Origin: Hyalangium ruber
GTDB taxonomy: Bacteria; Myxococcota; Myxococcia; Myxococcales; Myxococcaceae
NCBI RefSeq assembly: GCF_034259325.1
Contig: NZ_JAXIVS010000011.1
Location: 248,001-312,000 of the forward strand
DNA length: 64,000 nt
Reading direction: 5' to 3'
Below the pieces are notes generated by a model. It saw only the letters and a list, made by a program, of their open reading frames with translations, did not search any database and was not told where the DNA came from. This document shows positions 37,481-45,260 of this stretch, one piece after another. Numbering within the stretch: the first letter of the stretch is position 1; each line of letters starts with the position of its first letter. The position numbers and the translations under genes are program-made.

Positions 37481-39954
37481 CACCTCGAGATCGTCTGCTG
37501 AAGCAGTTCCGGGACCTGGTGGGCGTACGGCTCGACAAGATCAACCGCTCCATCGTGGAACTGGAGGCCACAGGGAACGTGGAGACGGGGCGCAAGGCGC
37601 TCCGGGAGCTGCACGGCCTCAAGGGCGAGGCCCGGATGATGGGCTTCGACAGCATCAACGTGCTCGTCCACGAGATGGAGGAGCTCGTCCGCTCCATCGA
37701 GCCGGCCCAGTACGCCCTGTCCCATGACTCCGCCGACGCGCTGCTCAAGTCCGCCGACGCGGTGACGATCCTCTCGGGGCTGGTGGCCTCGGACGACGCG
37801 CCCGAGGTGGAGAAGCTGGTGTCGTGGCTGCGTGAGCGCACCCGGGTGGAGCAGACCCAGCTCGGAGGCCCGCCCCCCGAGCCGGTGGTGATTCCGGCCG
37901 TCACGAAGTCCCCGACTGTCGGCGGGCCTCGGACGCCCGTTCCGCTGGCGAACCCGCCGCCCCGCACGCCCACTCCGGCCAAGGGGGCCCCGCGGATCTC
38001 CACGCCCGTGCCCCTGCCGCAGGGTTCCCTCGGTTCGACCGGGACGGCGACCGGGCAGTCCGTGGCGACGCACGCCAAGGCGCTCCAGGGGGCAGCGCTT
38101 CAAGGGACGACGGCTCAGCCGCAGGGGGCCACTCCCGCGACCGGGGGCAACCCCGTGCGACGGACCCCTCCGAATCCGGAGCCCTCCACGCCGCTCAAGG
38201 CTCCCGCGCCCGCGCCTTCAGGGCCCGGGCCCAACGCGGCGGTGCAGCCTCCGCGGCCGGAGCCTCGCGCCGACAGCTCGGTCCGCATCGAAGCCGCGAG
38301 CCTGGACCTGCTCACCAGCGCCGCCACCAACCTCAAGCAGGTGGCGCGTCGGCGGGAGCTGGCCAATGGCAAGCGCCTCGCGCTGGCCCGGGAGCTGACC
38401 CAGCTGGCCCGCGAGGCCGAGGACCTGGGCCCCGCGGCGGCGGCGCTGGCGGCGCGACTGGGCAAGGCCAAGGAGCTGGCCGCCGCGCTGCACCGCGAGT
38501 CGAAGCTGCTGGCCAACGAGGAGCTGAGGGACCTGGGGCAGGTGGTCGAAGAGGTGCAGCGCATCCGCATGCTGCCGCTGTCGGTCCTCTTCGAGCCGTA
38601 CCCGCGCATGGTGCGCGACCTGGCCCGCGAGCTCGGCAAGGAAGTGGAGCTGGTGACGGACGGCGAGGACACCCGCGCCGACCGCGCCGTGGTGGAGGCG
38701 CTGAGAGATCCGTTGCTGCACCTCATCCGCAACGCGCTGGACCATGGCCTGGAGTCGCGGGTGGACCGGGTCGGGTCGAACAAGCGCCCCAAGGGCTGCC
38801 TCACGCTGCGCGCCTCGCGAGAGGGCAACCGCATCATCCTGCGCGTCGAGGATGACGGCGTGGGCCTGGACACGGGCATGCTGCGCAAGGTGGCCGTGCG
38901 CCGGGGCTTCCTGGACGAGGGGGCAGCCAGCGCGCTCACCGAGGGGCAGGCGCGCGAGCTCATCTTCATCTCCGGCTTCTCCTCGCGAGACGTCACCACC
39001 GACATCTCCGGGCGCGGCGTGGGGCTGGACGCGGTGCGCAGCGCGGTGCAGAGCCTGGGCGGAGACGTCAGCGTCGAGTCCGCGCCGGGCTGGGGCACCA
39101 TCTTCGAGATCCGCGTCCCCGTGTCCCTCACGGTGGCGCCGCTGCTCTTCGTGAAGGCGGGGGAGGAGACGCTGGCCCTGAGCGCCTCCCACGTCTCCCG
39201 GGCGCTCAAGCTGGAGCTGTCCTCGATGAGCGAGATCGCCGGCCGGCCCGCGCTGGACGTCGAGGGCCGGGTGTTGCCCTTCGCGCACCTCTCGGCCCTG
39301 CTGGGGCTGGCCCCCGAGCGACCTCCCGCCGAAGGCGAGCTGGTGCTCGTCGTGCGCAGCCAGGGCGTCACCGCCGCGCTGGCCGTGGAGCGGGTGCTGG
39401 AGGAGCGCGTCCAGGCCATCCTCCCCCTCAAGGGGCTGCTCGCGCGCTTCTCCCACCTCACCGGCGCCACCACGCTGGCGGATGGACGGCTGGCGATGGT
39501 GCTCTCGGCCGCCTACCTGACCGCCGGCGCCCACGGCTCCGTCTCCATCAAGCTGCCGCGCGCCGCCCCGCGCACCGTCGAGGTCCAGCGCCGCCGCATC
39601 CTGGTCGTGGACGACTCCCCCCTCACCCGCGAGCTCATCTCCGCCCTCCTGGAGGCGGTGGGGTACGACATCATCACCGCCTCGGATGGGGTGGAGGCCC
39701 TCCACCAGCTCTCCCTGCACCCGGTGGACCTCGTGGTGACCGACCTCGAGATGCCTGGGTTGGATGGCCTGGAGCTGACCCGCCAGCTCAAGAATCACGA
39801 GAAATTTAACCGACTTCCGGTCATCATTCTCACCACGCGTGGAGGTGAGGAGGACCGGAAGCGGGGGTTGGCGGTGGGGGCGAACGGCTACATCACCAAG
39901 GGGGACCTGGTCCGCCAGGACCTGGTGGACGTGGTGAAGCGGCTGTTGGGCTGA
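37477..39954 (+). CDS. cheA3: Hybrid CheA-CheY histidine kinase CheA3
   Basis: An 825-residue hybrid. The N-terminal Hpt has the phospho-acceptor H46 in RELHGLKGEARMMG. A Pro/Ala/Thr-rich linker (about 125-270) replaces a clear P2 domain. The dimerisation helices and HATPase core follow, with LIRNALDHGLESR, VEDDGVGLD and GRGVGLDAVRSAVQSLGG. Next come a CheW-like regulatory domain and a C-terminal receiver (about 705-825) with LVVDDSPLTR and VVTDLEMPGLDG. In M. xanthus, CheA3 influences the phosphorylation state of CrdA rather than a flagellar motor. The GTG start at 37477 overlaps the mcp3B stop. All kinase motifs appear intact, so loss of kinase activity is not predicted. Confidence 0.93.
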   Translation: MTPRDRLLKQFRDLVGVRLDKINRSIVELEATGNVETGRKALRELHGLKGEARMMGFDSINVLVHEMEELVRSIEPAQYALSHDSADALLKSADAVTILSGLVASDDAPEVEKLVSWLRERTRVEQTQLGGPPPEPVVIPAVTKSPTVGGPRTPVPLANPPPRTPTPAKGAPRISTPVPLPQGSLGSTGTATGQSVATHAKALQGAALQGTTAQPQGATPATGGNPVRRTPPNPEPSTPLKAPAPAPSGPGPNAAVQPPRPEPRADSSVRIEAASLDLLTSAATNLKQVARRRELANGKRLALARELTQLAREAEDLGPAAAALAARLGKAKELAAALHRESKLLANEELRDLGQVVEEVQRIRMLPLSVLFEPYPRMVRDLARELGKEVELVTDGEDTRADRAVVEALRDPLLHLIRNALDHGLESRVDRVGSNKRPKGCLTLRASREGNRIILRVEDDGVGLDTGMLRKVAVRRGFLDEGAASALTEGQARELIFISGFSSRDVTTDISGRGVGLDAVRSAVQSLGGDVSVESAPGWGTIFEIRVPVSLTVAPLLFVKAGEETLALSASHVSRALKLELSSMSEIAGRPALDVEGRVLPFAHLSALLGLAPERPPAEGELVLVVRSQGVTAALAVERVLEERVQAILPLKGLLARFSHLTGATTLADGRLAMVLSAAYLTAGAHGSVSIKLPRAAPRTVEVQRRRILVVDDSPLTRELISALLEAVGYDIITASDGVEALHQLSLHPVDLVVTDLEMPGLDGLELTRQLKNHEKFNRLPVIILTTRGGEEDRKRGLAVGANGYITKGDLVRQDLVDVVKRLLG

Positions 39955-40023
39955 AGGCTCCCCTAAGGACAGGGGATGGCATTGGGTATACTCCCCGCCG
40001 CGCGCACGGGGTATGCACTGGTC

Positions 40024-41079
40024 ATGGGCAAGAAAGTGTCGGTGCTGGTGGTCGATGATTCGCTCATCTGCCGACAGCTCATCTGCGAAGCGCTGAGCCA
40101 GGACCCGGATCTCCAGATCGTCGGGACGTGCGCTGACGGCAAGGAGGCGGTGGCTCGCGTCAAGGAGCTGCGCCCGAACGTCGTCACCATGGACGTGGAC
40201 ATGCCGGTGATGGACGGGCTCACCGCCGTGGAGCACATCATGGCGGAGAGCCCCACGCCCATCCTGGTGCTCACGGCGGATCCGCGCTCGCAGGCCCCGG
40301 AGCTGACGTGTCGGGCGCTGGAGCTGGGCGCGTTGGGGTTGCGCGTCAAGCCGTCCATCGACGACGGGCTGGAGGCGTGGAACCTGGCCAAGGAGCTGAA
40401 GCTGCTGGCCTCGGTGCGCGTCATCCGCCACCTGCGCGGCCCCAAGCGCGCGCCGCCACCCAAGCAGGACGGGCCCTCGGCGCTGCTTCCGGCCAACGTG
40501 GGCGTGGTGGCGGTGGCGGCCTCGACGGGTGGCCCTCAAATCCTCCACCGGATGCTGGCGGACCTGCCCGCGGACTTCCCGGCGCCCATCGCCATCGTCC
40601 AGCACATCAACGCCGCCTTCGCCGAGTCGCTGGCGGGCTGGCTCGCCAACTCCTCGCGCCTGAAGGTGCGGCTGGCCCAGGACGGCGAGCTGCTGATGCC
40701 GGGCCACGTGCTCATCGCCCCGCCGGGCATGCACATGGTCATCCCCTTCCGGGGGCGCGTGTCGCTCAAGCCGGGCGTGGAGCGCGATGGGCACATGCCC
40801 TCGGGCACGGTGCTGCTGGAGAGCGCGGCGAAGGCGTACGGGCGCCGCGCCCTGGGCGTCATCCTCACCGGCATGGGCGAGGACGGCGCGGCGGGCATGG
40901 CCGCCATCAAGGCGGCCGGAGGCGTCACCGTGGCGCAGAACGAGGAGTCCTGCGTGGTGTTCGGCATGCCGGGCGCGGCCGTGGAGCGCAACGCCGTGGA
41001 CCACCTCGTCCCCGGGGATGAGGTTGCCGCCGCGCTGCTGCGGCTCACGCGCGGTGAACCCCTCGCCGCGGGGCGGTGA
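40024..41079 (+). CDS. cheB3: Chemotaxis protein-glutamate methylesterase CheB3
   Basis: A 351-residue two-domain CheB. The N-terminal receiver has [11 protein letters not shown] and [14 protein letters not shown] (phospho-acceptor Asp near 57), with VKPSIDDG in the Lys position. The C-terminal methylesterase domain has the catalytic Ser in VAASTGGPQ, His in [11 protein letters not shown] and Asp in [11 protein letters not shown]. It removes methyl groups from receptor glutamates and so resets adaptation. The ATG at 40024 follows a 69-base gap after cheA3, the largest inside the cluster. The stop overlaps the cheR3 start by 4 bases. Confidence 0.93.
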   Translation: MGKKVSVLVVDDSLICRQLICEALSQDPDLQIVGTCADGKEAVARVKELRPNVVTMDVDMPVMDGLTAVEHIMAESPTPILVLTADPRSQAPELTCRALELGALGLRVKPSIDDGLEAWNLAKELKLLASVRVIRHLRGPKRAPPPKQDGPSALLPANVGVVAVAASTGGPQILHRMLADLPADFPAPIAIVQHINAAFAESLAGWLANSSRLKVRLAQDGELLMPGHVLIAPPGMHMVIPFRGRVSLKPGVERDGHMPSGTVLLESAAKAYGRRALGVILTGMGEDGAAGMAAIKAAGGVTVAQNEESCVVFGMPGAAVERNAVDHLVPGDEVAAALLRLTRGEPLAAGR

Positions 41080-42617
41080 AGGTGGAGAACTCCTCTCGGT
41101 CCGCCTCGCTCATCCACGCGTTCATCTCGGCGCGGACGGGCATGGCGCTGAGTGGCTCTCAGCGGCGCCGGTTGGATGAGCGGCTGGCGGCGCTCCAGGG
41201 AAACCTGTCCGAGCAGCAGTTCCTCATGTACCTCCAGTCGCCGGCGGGAGTCGCGGAGCTGGCCGCGCTCATCTCCGTGGTGGCCGTCCACAAGACGGAC
41301 CTGTTCCGGGACGAGGTGCAGCTGTCCTCCTTTCGCTCCCATGTGCTCGAGCCGCTGGTGGCGCAGGGGCAGGGGCGGCCGCTGCGCGTGTGGAGCGCGG
41401 GCTGTGCCACGGGCGAGGAGGTGGCCACGCTCCTCATCTTGCTCGAGGAGGCGGGGGCGGACCCGAGCAGCACGGTGCTGGGCACGGACATCTCCGACGC
41501 GGTGCTCACCCGCGCCCGGTCACTGAGCTTCGCCGCGGATCAGGTGCGCCGGCTGCCGCAGGGCATCCGCGAGCGCTACTTCGTGCCGGACGGGACGCGC
41601 TCGGCGCTGCTGCCCCAGTTGCGGGAGCGGGCGAGCTTCCAGATCCACAACCTGATGGACATGCCGTACCCCGTGGGCGGGGGCGACGGCTTCGACGTCA
41701 TCTTCTGCCGCAACGTCCTCATCTACTTCACGGCCGAGGCGTTCGATCGGGTGGTGGAGTCGCTGGCCGAGCGGCTCACGATGGGCGGCACGCTGGTGCT
41801 CTCCTCCGCCGAGCCGCTGCTGCACGCGCCTCCGAGCCTGCGCATCATCCGTGGCGAGCACGCCTTCTTCTATGTCCGCACCCAGGACCTGATGGCCGCG
41901 CAGCTCAAGCGCAAGCCAGGGGACCCGCTCCCGCTGCCCACGGATCGCAGGAGGGACGCTGGCTCCTTTCCCGTCATCGGACCGTCGGCCCCGGGGGATG
42001 CGCCGCGCGACTTGGGGGCCGTGCCTTCGGGTGGAGAGTCCCGGCGGGAGTCGGGACGCTTTGTCGTCGTGCCTCCCCCGACTCCGAGGGACTCGGGGCG
42101 CTTTCCGGCCGTGCCGGCCTCTCAGCCGCAGCGGGAGTCGGGGCGTTTTCCAGCCGTGCCGGCCTCGCAGCCGCAGCGGGAGTCGGGGCGTTTTCCAGCC
42201 GTGCCGCCCGCGCCGGCCCTCGTGGGGAGGCCCGAGTCAGGCCAGTTCCCCACGGTGGGGCTCGCCGAGGGGGCGGACGCGCGGGAGCAGGGGCCGCAGG
42301 ACCCGGTGCATGCCGAGGCGGATGGTCTGTTCGCCCAGGTGCTCGACGGGGTGGGGGAGACGGACGCGCGTACGGAGGAGTACCTGCGGCGCTGTCTGAC
42401 GCTGGACCCGGACCTCGCCGCCGCGCGCTACCTGCTGGCGATGCTCCTGGAACTGCGTGAGGCGTTCGCCGAGGCGGCCGCCGAGTACCGCAAGGCGCTG
42501 CGCTCGCTGGAGGAGGGCAGGGCGCGCCCCACCCCCTTCTTCCTCAACCACGCCCGTCTCCGGGTGGCGTGCGCGCGGGCCGTGGAGCGGATGGAGGACG
42601 GCAGCCGGCCCCGCTGA
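41076..42617 (+). CDS. cheR3: CheR methyltransferase with repeat linker and TPR tail, CheR3
   Basis: A 513-residue protein. The N-terminal all-helical CheR domain is followed by the SAM-binding methyltransferase domain with [27 protein letters not shown] and [20 protein letters not shown]. It methylates receptor glutamates. After residue 285 there is a low-complexity linker with about five copies of a unit built around ESGRFPAVP, then C-terminal TPR-like helices (about 410-505, [20 protein letters not shown]). The GTG start overlaps the cheB3 stop by 4 bases. TPR-tailed CheR proteins (FrzF type) occur in other myxobacterial Che systems and may bind receptor tails or other Che proteins. The linker repeats look recently expanded. 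Confidence 0.92.
   Translation: MKVENSSRSASLIHAFISARTGMALSGSQRRRLDERLAALQGNLSEQQFLMYLQSPAGVAELAALISVVAVHKTDLFRDEVQLSSFRSHVLEPLVAQGQGRPLRVWSAGCATGEEVATLLILLEEAGADPSSTVLGTDISDAVLTRARSLSFAADQVRRLPQGIRERYFVPDGTRSALLPQLRERASFQIHNLMDMPYPVGGGDGFDVIFCRNVLIYFTAEAFDRVVESLAERLTMGGTLVLSSAEPLLHAPPSLRIIRGEHAFFYVRTQDLMAAQLKRKPGDPLPLPTDRRRDAGSFPVIGPSAPGDAPRDLGAVPSGGESRRESGRFVVVPPPTPRDSGRFPAVPASQPQRESGRFPAVPASQPQRESGRFPAVPPAPALVGRPESGQFPTVGLAEGADAREQGPQDPVHAEADGLFAQVLDGVGETDARTEEYLRRCLTLDPDLAAARYLLAMLLELREAFAEAAAEYRKALRSLEEGRARPTPFFLNHARLRVACARAVERMEDGSRPR
42046..42246 (+). repeat. Tandem repeat inside cheR3 encoding SGRFPAVP units
   Basis: A 45-base unit occurs in near-identical tandem copies (42123-42167 and 42168-42206 are the cleanest), with more diverged copies on either side. 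The reading frame is kept (45 = 15 codons). The encoded units centre on [14 protein letters not shown]. Fresh identity between copies suggests slippage or unequal recombination. Confidence 0.8.
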
Positions 42618-42678
42618 GGGACAGGCGGCCGACAGAGCATGCGAGAAGGAACGGACGCGCGGGAGGATTGACCTTAAG

Positions 42679-43572
42679 ATGCGCCCCCCTATGAGAAGGC
42701 TCGCCCTGCTTGTCCTGCTGCCCCTCGCGGGCTGCTTCTACCCGGCCGATCGCGGACGCGCGCTCGAAGCCAAGGTGGACCGGCTCAGCTCTGACAACAC
42801 CCGCCTCACCGAGGAGCTGAAGGCGGCGCGCGAGCAGCTCAACGCCACGCTGCCGCTCATCGATCAGAAGGTGGTCGAGGTGACGAAGGCGCTCGAGGGC
42901 CTGGACAAGGCCGCGCGGCGCAACGACGCGGACATCGGCATCCAGCTCCAGAAGACGGTGGAGGACATGGCCCAGCTGCGCGGGCAGGTGGAGACGTACC
43001 TCTACAAGATCTCCGAGCTGGAGGCGGCGCTCGGCCGGCTCACCCAGGACGCGGAGAAGAAGCAGCTGGCGCAGCAGGGCGTGGACGCGCTGAAGGAGGC
43101 CGAGGCGAAGAAGCAGGCCGAGGCGCTGCAGCGGCCCGTGGACAAGAAGGAGTTCCTCGCGCTGGCCCAAGCGAAGGCGAAGGCGGGGGAGCTGCCCCTG
43201 GCGCGCCAGCTCTTCAACGAGTTCATGAAGAAGTGGGCCAAGGACCCGCTGATGGGCGAGGCGCACTACGGCATGGGCGAGACGTACTTCGCCGAGGACA
43301 AGTGCCGCGAGGCGCTCTTCGAGTACGGCCAGGTGCTGCAGGGCTTCCCGAAGTCGCCGGCGGCGCCCGACGCGTACCTGCGCTCCTCGGAGTGCTTCGG
43401 CAAGCTGAAGATGAAGGAGGAGTCGCGGCTGGCGCTGGAGGAGCTCGTGAAGAGCCACCCCAAGTCGGAAGCGGCGAAGACGGCCAAGACCCGGCTCGCG
43501 GAGCTGGACAAGGCGAAGAAGAAGCCGGCGGCGCCCGCTCCGGCCCCGGCCCCGAAGAAGGGAACCAAATGA
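42679..43572 (+). CDS. CpoB/YbgF-like coiled-coil TPR lipoprotein
   Basis: A 297-residue lipoprotein with signal MRPPMRRLALLVLLPLAGC (lipid Cys near 19). A coiled coil follows (about 28-130: LEAKVDRLSSDNTRLTEEL, KTVEDMAQLRGQVETYLYKI). TPR units sit at about 155-270 (GELPLARQLFNEFMKKWAKD, EALFEYGQVLQGFPKSPAAP, ALEELVKSHPKSEAAKTAKT), and the tail is Lys/Pro/Ala-rich. This coiled coil plus TPR layout is that of CpoB/YbgF, which in other Gram-negatives couples the Tol-Pal machine to PBP1B. It lies 61 bases after cheR3 and overlaps the next gene (the selenoprotein) by 4 bases, so it is translationally coupled to it. The gene is probably part of, or read through from, the che3 operon. Confidence 0.87.
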   Translation: MRPPMRRLALLVLLPLAGCFYPADRGRALEAKVDRLSSDNTRLTEELKAAREQLNATLPLIDQKVVEVTKALEGLDKAARRNDADIGIQLQKTVEDMAQLRGQVETYLYKISELEAALGRLTQDAEKKQLAQQGVDALKEAEAKKQAEALQRPVDKKEFLALAQAKAKAGELPLARQLFNEFMKKWAKDPLMGEAHYGMGETYFAEDKCREALFEYGQVLQGFPKSPAAPDAYLRSSECFGKLKMKEESRLALEELVKSHPKSEAAKTAKTRLAELDKAKKKPAAPAPAPAPKKGTK

Positions 43573-44672
43573 GACTGCCCCGCCTGGCCCTGGCCGCGCT
43601 GGCGCTGCTGCTGCTGCCCCTGGTGGCGGGCGCGGCGCCCAAGAAGCTGGTGCTGCTCTTCACCGGAGACAATGGGGGCGAGATCGCCCCCTGTGGTTGA
43701 CGCCACAACCCGTCTGGCGGTCTGGCCAGACGAAAGAAGGTCATCGAGCAGGAGCGCGCCAAGGGCGTGCCGGTGCTCGTGTTGGATGCGGGCAATGCGC
43801 TCTTCAAGTTCCCCACCGCGGGCGGGGAGCCGACCGAGGAGGCACGGGCGAAGCTGCTGCTACAGCAGATGGATGCGATGGGCACCTCGGCCATGGCCGT
43901 GGGCACGCGCGACCTGGTGCGCGGCGTGGACTTCCTGCGCAAGCACGGCAAGGTCGCGAATCTGAAGCTCCTGTCCGCCAACCTCCTGACGAAGGAGGGC
44001 AAGAAGGCCTTCCCGGCCTCCACGGTGCTCACCGCGGGAGAGCTGAAGGTGGGCGTGGTGGGGGTGTCTCCCGAGGGTGGGGTAGGCGATGCCATCGGGC
44101 AGCCTCCCATCCCCGCGGCCCTGGCGGAGGCCAAGCGGCTGCGCCAGACCGAGAAGGTGGACGTGGTGGTGGTGCTCGCCGCGCTGCCCCACACCATGGC
44201 CCGGCAGCTCGCCCAGCAGGGCGAGGGCGTGGACTTCGTCGTCCAGTCGGGCGACGGGCGGGGGCCGGGCATGGCCTCCAAGGACGGGTTCGCCACCCTC
44301 GTTCCCCCCGGGGAGCGTGGGCGCCAGCTCGCCCGCCTGGAGCTGTCGGTGAACGGGGCGGGCCCCTTCGCGGACCTCTCGACCGTGAGCCGGGACCAGG
44401 AGCGGCTGAAGATGCTGGAGTCCAACCTGACCCGGGCCAAGGAGCGGCTGTCGGCGACGAAGGACGAGACGTCGCGGCGGGCGCTCGAGGAGTCGATCAC
44501 CAGCCTGGAGACCCAGCGGGCAACCGTGCAGAAAGCGCTGAAGGGCGGCGCAACGGGGAGTGCCCGGACGCATCTACTGTCGTACACCTCGCTTGGGGCG
44601 GATGTCCCGTCCGATGCGGCCGTCCAGAAGCTGGTGGAAGCGATCGAGCCTCCAGGCTCGGCGCACCACTGA
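43569..44672 (+). CDS. Selenoprotein of the UshA/5'-nucleotidase-like family (in-frame UGA = Sec44)
   Basis: Read with UGA at 43698-43700 as selenocysteine, the frame gives one 367-residue protein. The signal peptide is 1-22 (MRLPRLALAALALLLLPLVA). LVLLFTGDNGGEIAPCG-U-RHNPSGGLARRKKV follows in two blocks, then VLVLDAGNALFK (69-80), GTRDLVRGVDFL, VGVVGVSPEGG and a C-terminal coiled coil (about 275-330). The GGLARR and LDAG blocks are those of the 5'-nucleotidase/metallophosphatase (UshA, SoxB) family, where a Cys-Gly-Cys often precedes GGLARR; here the second Cys is Sec. The canonical DxH and GD metal ligands read GDN and GN, so phosphatase chemistry is doubtful and thiol/selenol redox or metal binding is possible. 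The ATG overlaps the CpoB-like stop by 4 bases. Ordinary gene calling would give two pieces or a pseudogene. I recall an NCBI family named UshA-like (seleno)protein that may cover it. Confidence 0.9.
43698..43735 (+). promoter_or_regulatory. Bacterial SECIS element with the Sec-encoding UGA
   Basis: The UGA (43698-43700) is followed by a perfect 8-base stem, CGTCTGGC (43711-43718) and GCCAGACG (43725-43732), closing a GGTCTG loop (43719-43724). Counting U of UGA as 1, the loop GGUCUG is at 22-27. In E. coli fdhF the SelB-binding loop bases GGUCUG also fall at 22-27. Both the structure and the spacing required for SelB recoding are met. Confidence 0.9.
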
Positions 44673-44685
44673 GCCGAAGGCGGTC

Positions 44686-44714
44686 TTGTGCAGCACCCGG
44701 CGTGCCGTTATAAG
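44686..44714 (+). promoter_or_regulatory. Sigma-70 type promoter of rpmE
   Basis: TTGTGC (44686-44691), a 17-base spacer, then TATAAG (44709-44714), 68 bases before the rpmE ATG. The leader contains a small hairpin, CCACCC-ATGA-GGGGTGG (44742-44758), close to the start codon. Confidence 0.6.
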
Positions 44715-44781
44715 CGCCGGCCAACCCAACCGCCGGACCTCCCACCCATGAGGGGTGGGGGCAAGGCCTGGAGACGTCACC

Positions 44782-45072
44782 ATGAAGCCCGAGATCCACC
44801 CGGTCTATCCGCCCTCGCGCGTCACCTGTGCTTGCGGCAACATCGTCGAGACCAAGTCCACGCGCGGCTCGTTCAGCGTGGAAATCTGCTCGAACTGCCA
44901 CCCCTTCTTCACGGGCAAGTACAAGCTCGTCGACACCGCGGGTCGCATCGATCGCTTCCGCAAGAAGTACGCCGCCAACCCCGCCAAGGAGGCCGCTCCC
45001 GCCGCTGGCGAGGCCGCCGCCGCTCCGGCCGCGGGTGCCAAGAAGGGCAAGAAGGGCGAGGCGAAGGCGTAA
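44782..45072 (+). CDS. rpmE: 50S ribosomal protein L31, zinc (C+) type with AK-rich tail
   Basis: A 96-residue protein. The first 70 residues match bL31: [40 protein letters not shown] and [11 protein letters not shown]. The CxC and CxxC pairs mark the zinc-binding paralogue. The last 25 residues are an Ala/Lys-rich extension ([19 protein letters not shown]) longer than in most bacteria, which may contact rRNA. The start is the ATG at 44782, matching the family start; an in-frame ATG at 44755 would add a leader not found in L31. A sigma-70 promoter lies upstream and a hairpin downstream. Confidence 0.95.
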   Translation: MKPEIHPVYPPSRVTCACGNIVETKSTRGSFSVEICSNCHPFFTGKYKLVDTAGRIDRFRKKYAANPAKEAAPAAGEAAAAPAAGAKKGKKGEAKA

Positions 45073-45104
45073 CGACGCCGCGCTTCAGCGCCTGCGGTAA
45101 CCGT

Positions 45105-45153
45105 CGAGCAGGGTGACGGAGGGCTTCTTCGCGAAGCGCTCTCGCCCTGCTCG
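45105..45153 (+). terminator. Long hairpin downstream of rpmE
   Basis: CGAGCAGGG (45105-45113) pairs with CCCTGCTCG (45145-45153). An inner GGGCTTC / GAAGCGCTC region with a TTCGCGAA core can extend the structure. The following bases (CGGTGTTTC) are only weakly T-rich. It is a probable terminator between rpmE and the methyltransferase gene. Confidence 0.5.
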
Positions 45154-45179
45154 CGGTGTTTCAGCGGTCAAGTTTTCAA

Positions 45180-45209
45180 GTGCTACAGATCAGAAATTTG
45201 ATGTAGCAC
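45180..45209 (+). promoter_or_regulatory. Inverted repeat with GATC in the methyltransferase promoter region
   Basis: GTGCTACA (45180-45187) and TGTAGCAC (45202-45209) are perfect inverted repeats separated by 14 bases. The spacer begins with GATC (45188-45191), the predicted target of the DpnA-like enzyme encoded 52 bases downstream. It may be an operator whose occupancy depends on methylation. Confidence 0.5.
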
Positions 45210-45260
45210 CCAAGTGGCCCCACAGTCCGCCGCGTCAACGAAGTCCGAGACGGAGGCGAG

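Noticed and set aside
33839-37483. A very long minus-strand open frame opposite the two receptor genes
   Set aside because: It encodes His/Arg/Gly/Gln-rich sequence without domains and mirrors the third-position GC bias of the real plus-strand receptors.
38218-41004. A long minus-strand open frame opposite cheA3/cheB3
   Set aside because: Low-complexity composition and no recognisable motif; the plus strand carries clear kinase and methylesterase domains.
42046-42246. CRISPR-like or mobile repeat array
   Set aside because: The repeats are contiguous without spacers, in frame with CheR and a multiple of three bases.
33060-42617. Reading the Che cluster as the Frz (motility reversal) operon
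   Set aside because: Gene order is similar (two CheW, MCP, CheA-CheY, CheB, CheR-TPR). However, there are two membrane-embedded receptors where Frz has one soluble FrzCD, and a divergent NtrC-type crdA plus crdB mark Che3.
43569-43700. A 43-residue peptide gene or a pseudogene with a nonsense mutation
   Set aside because: The frame continues with conserved family motifs after the UGA, and the SECIS hairpin and spacing match fdhF exactly. A chance nonsense mutation would not bring these with it.
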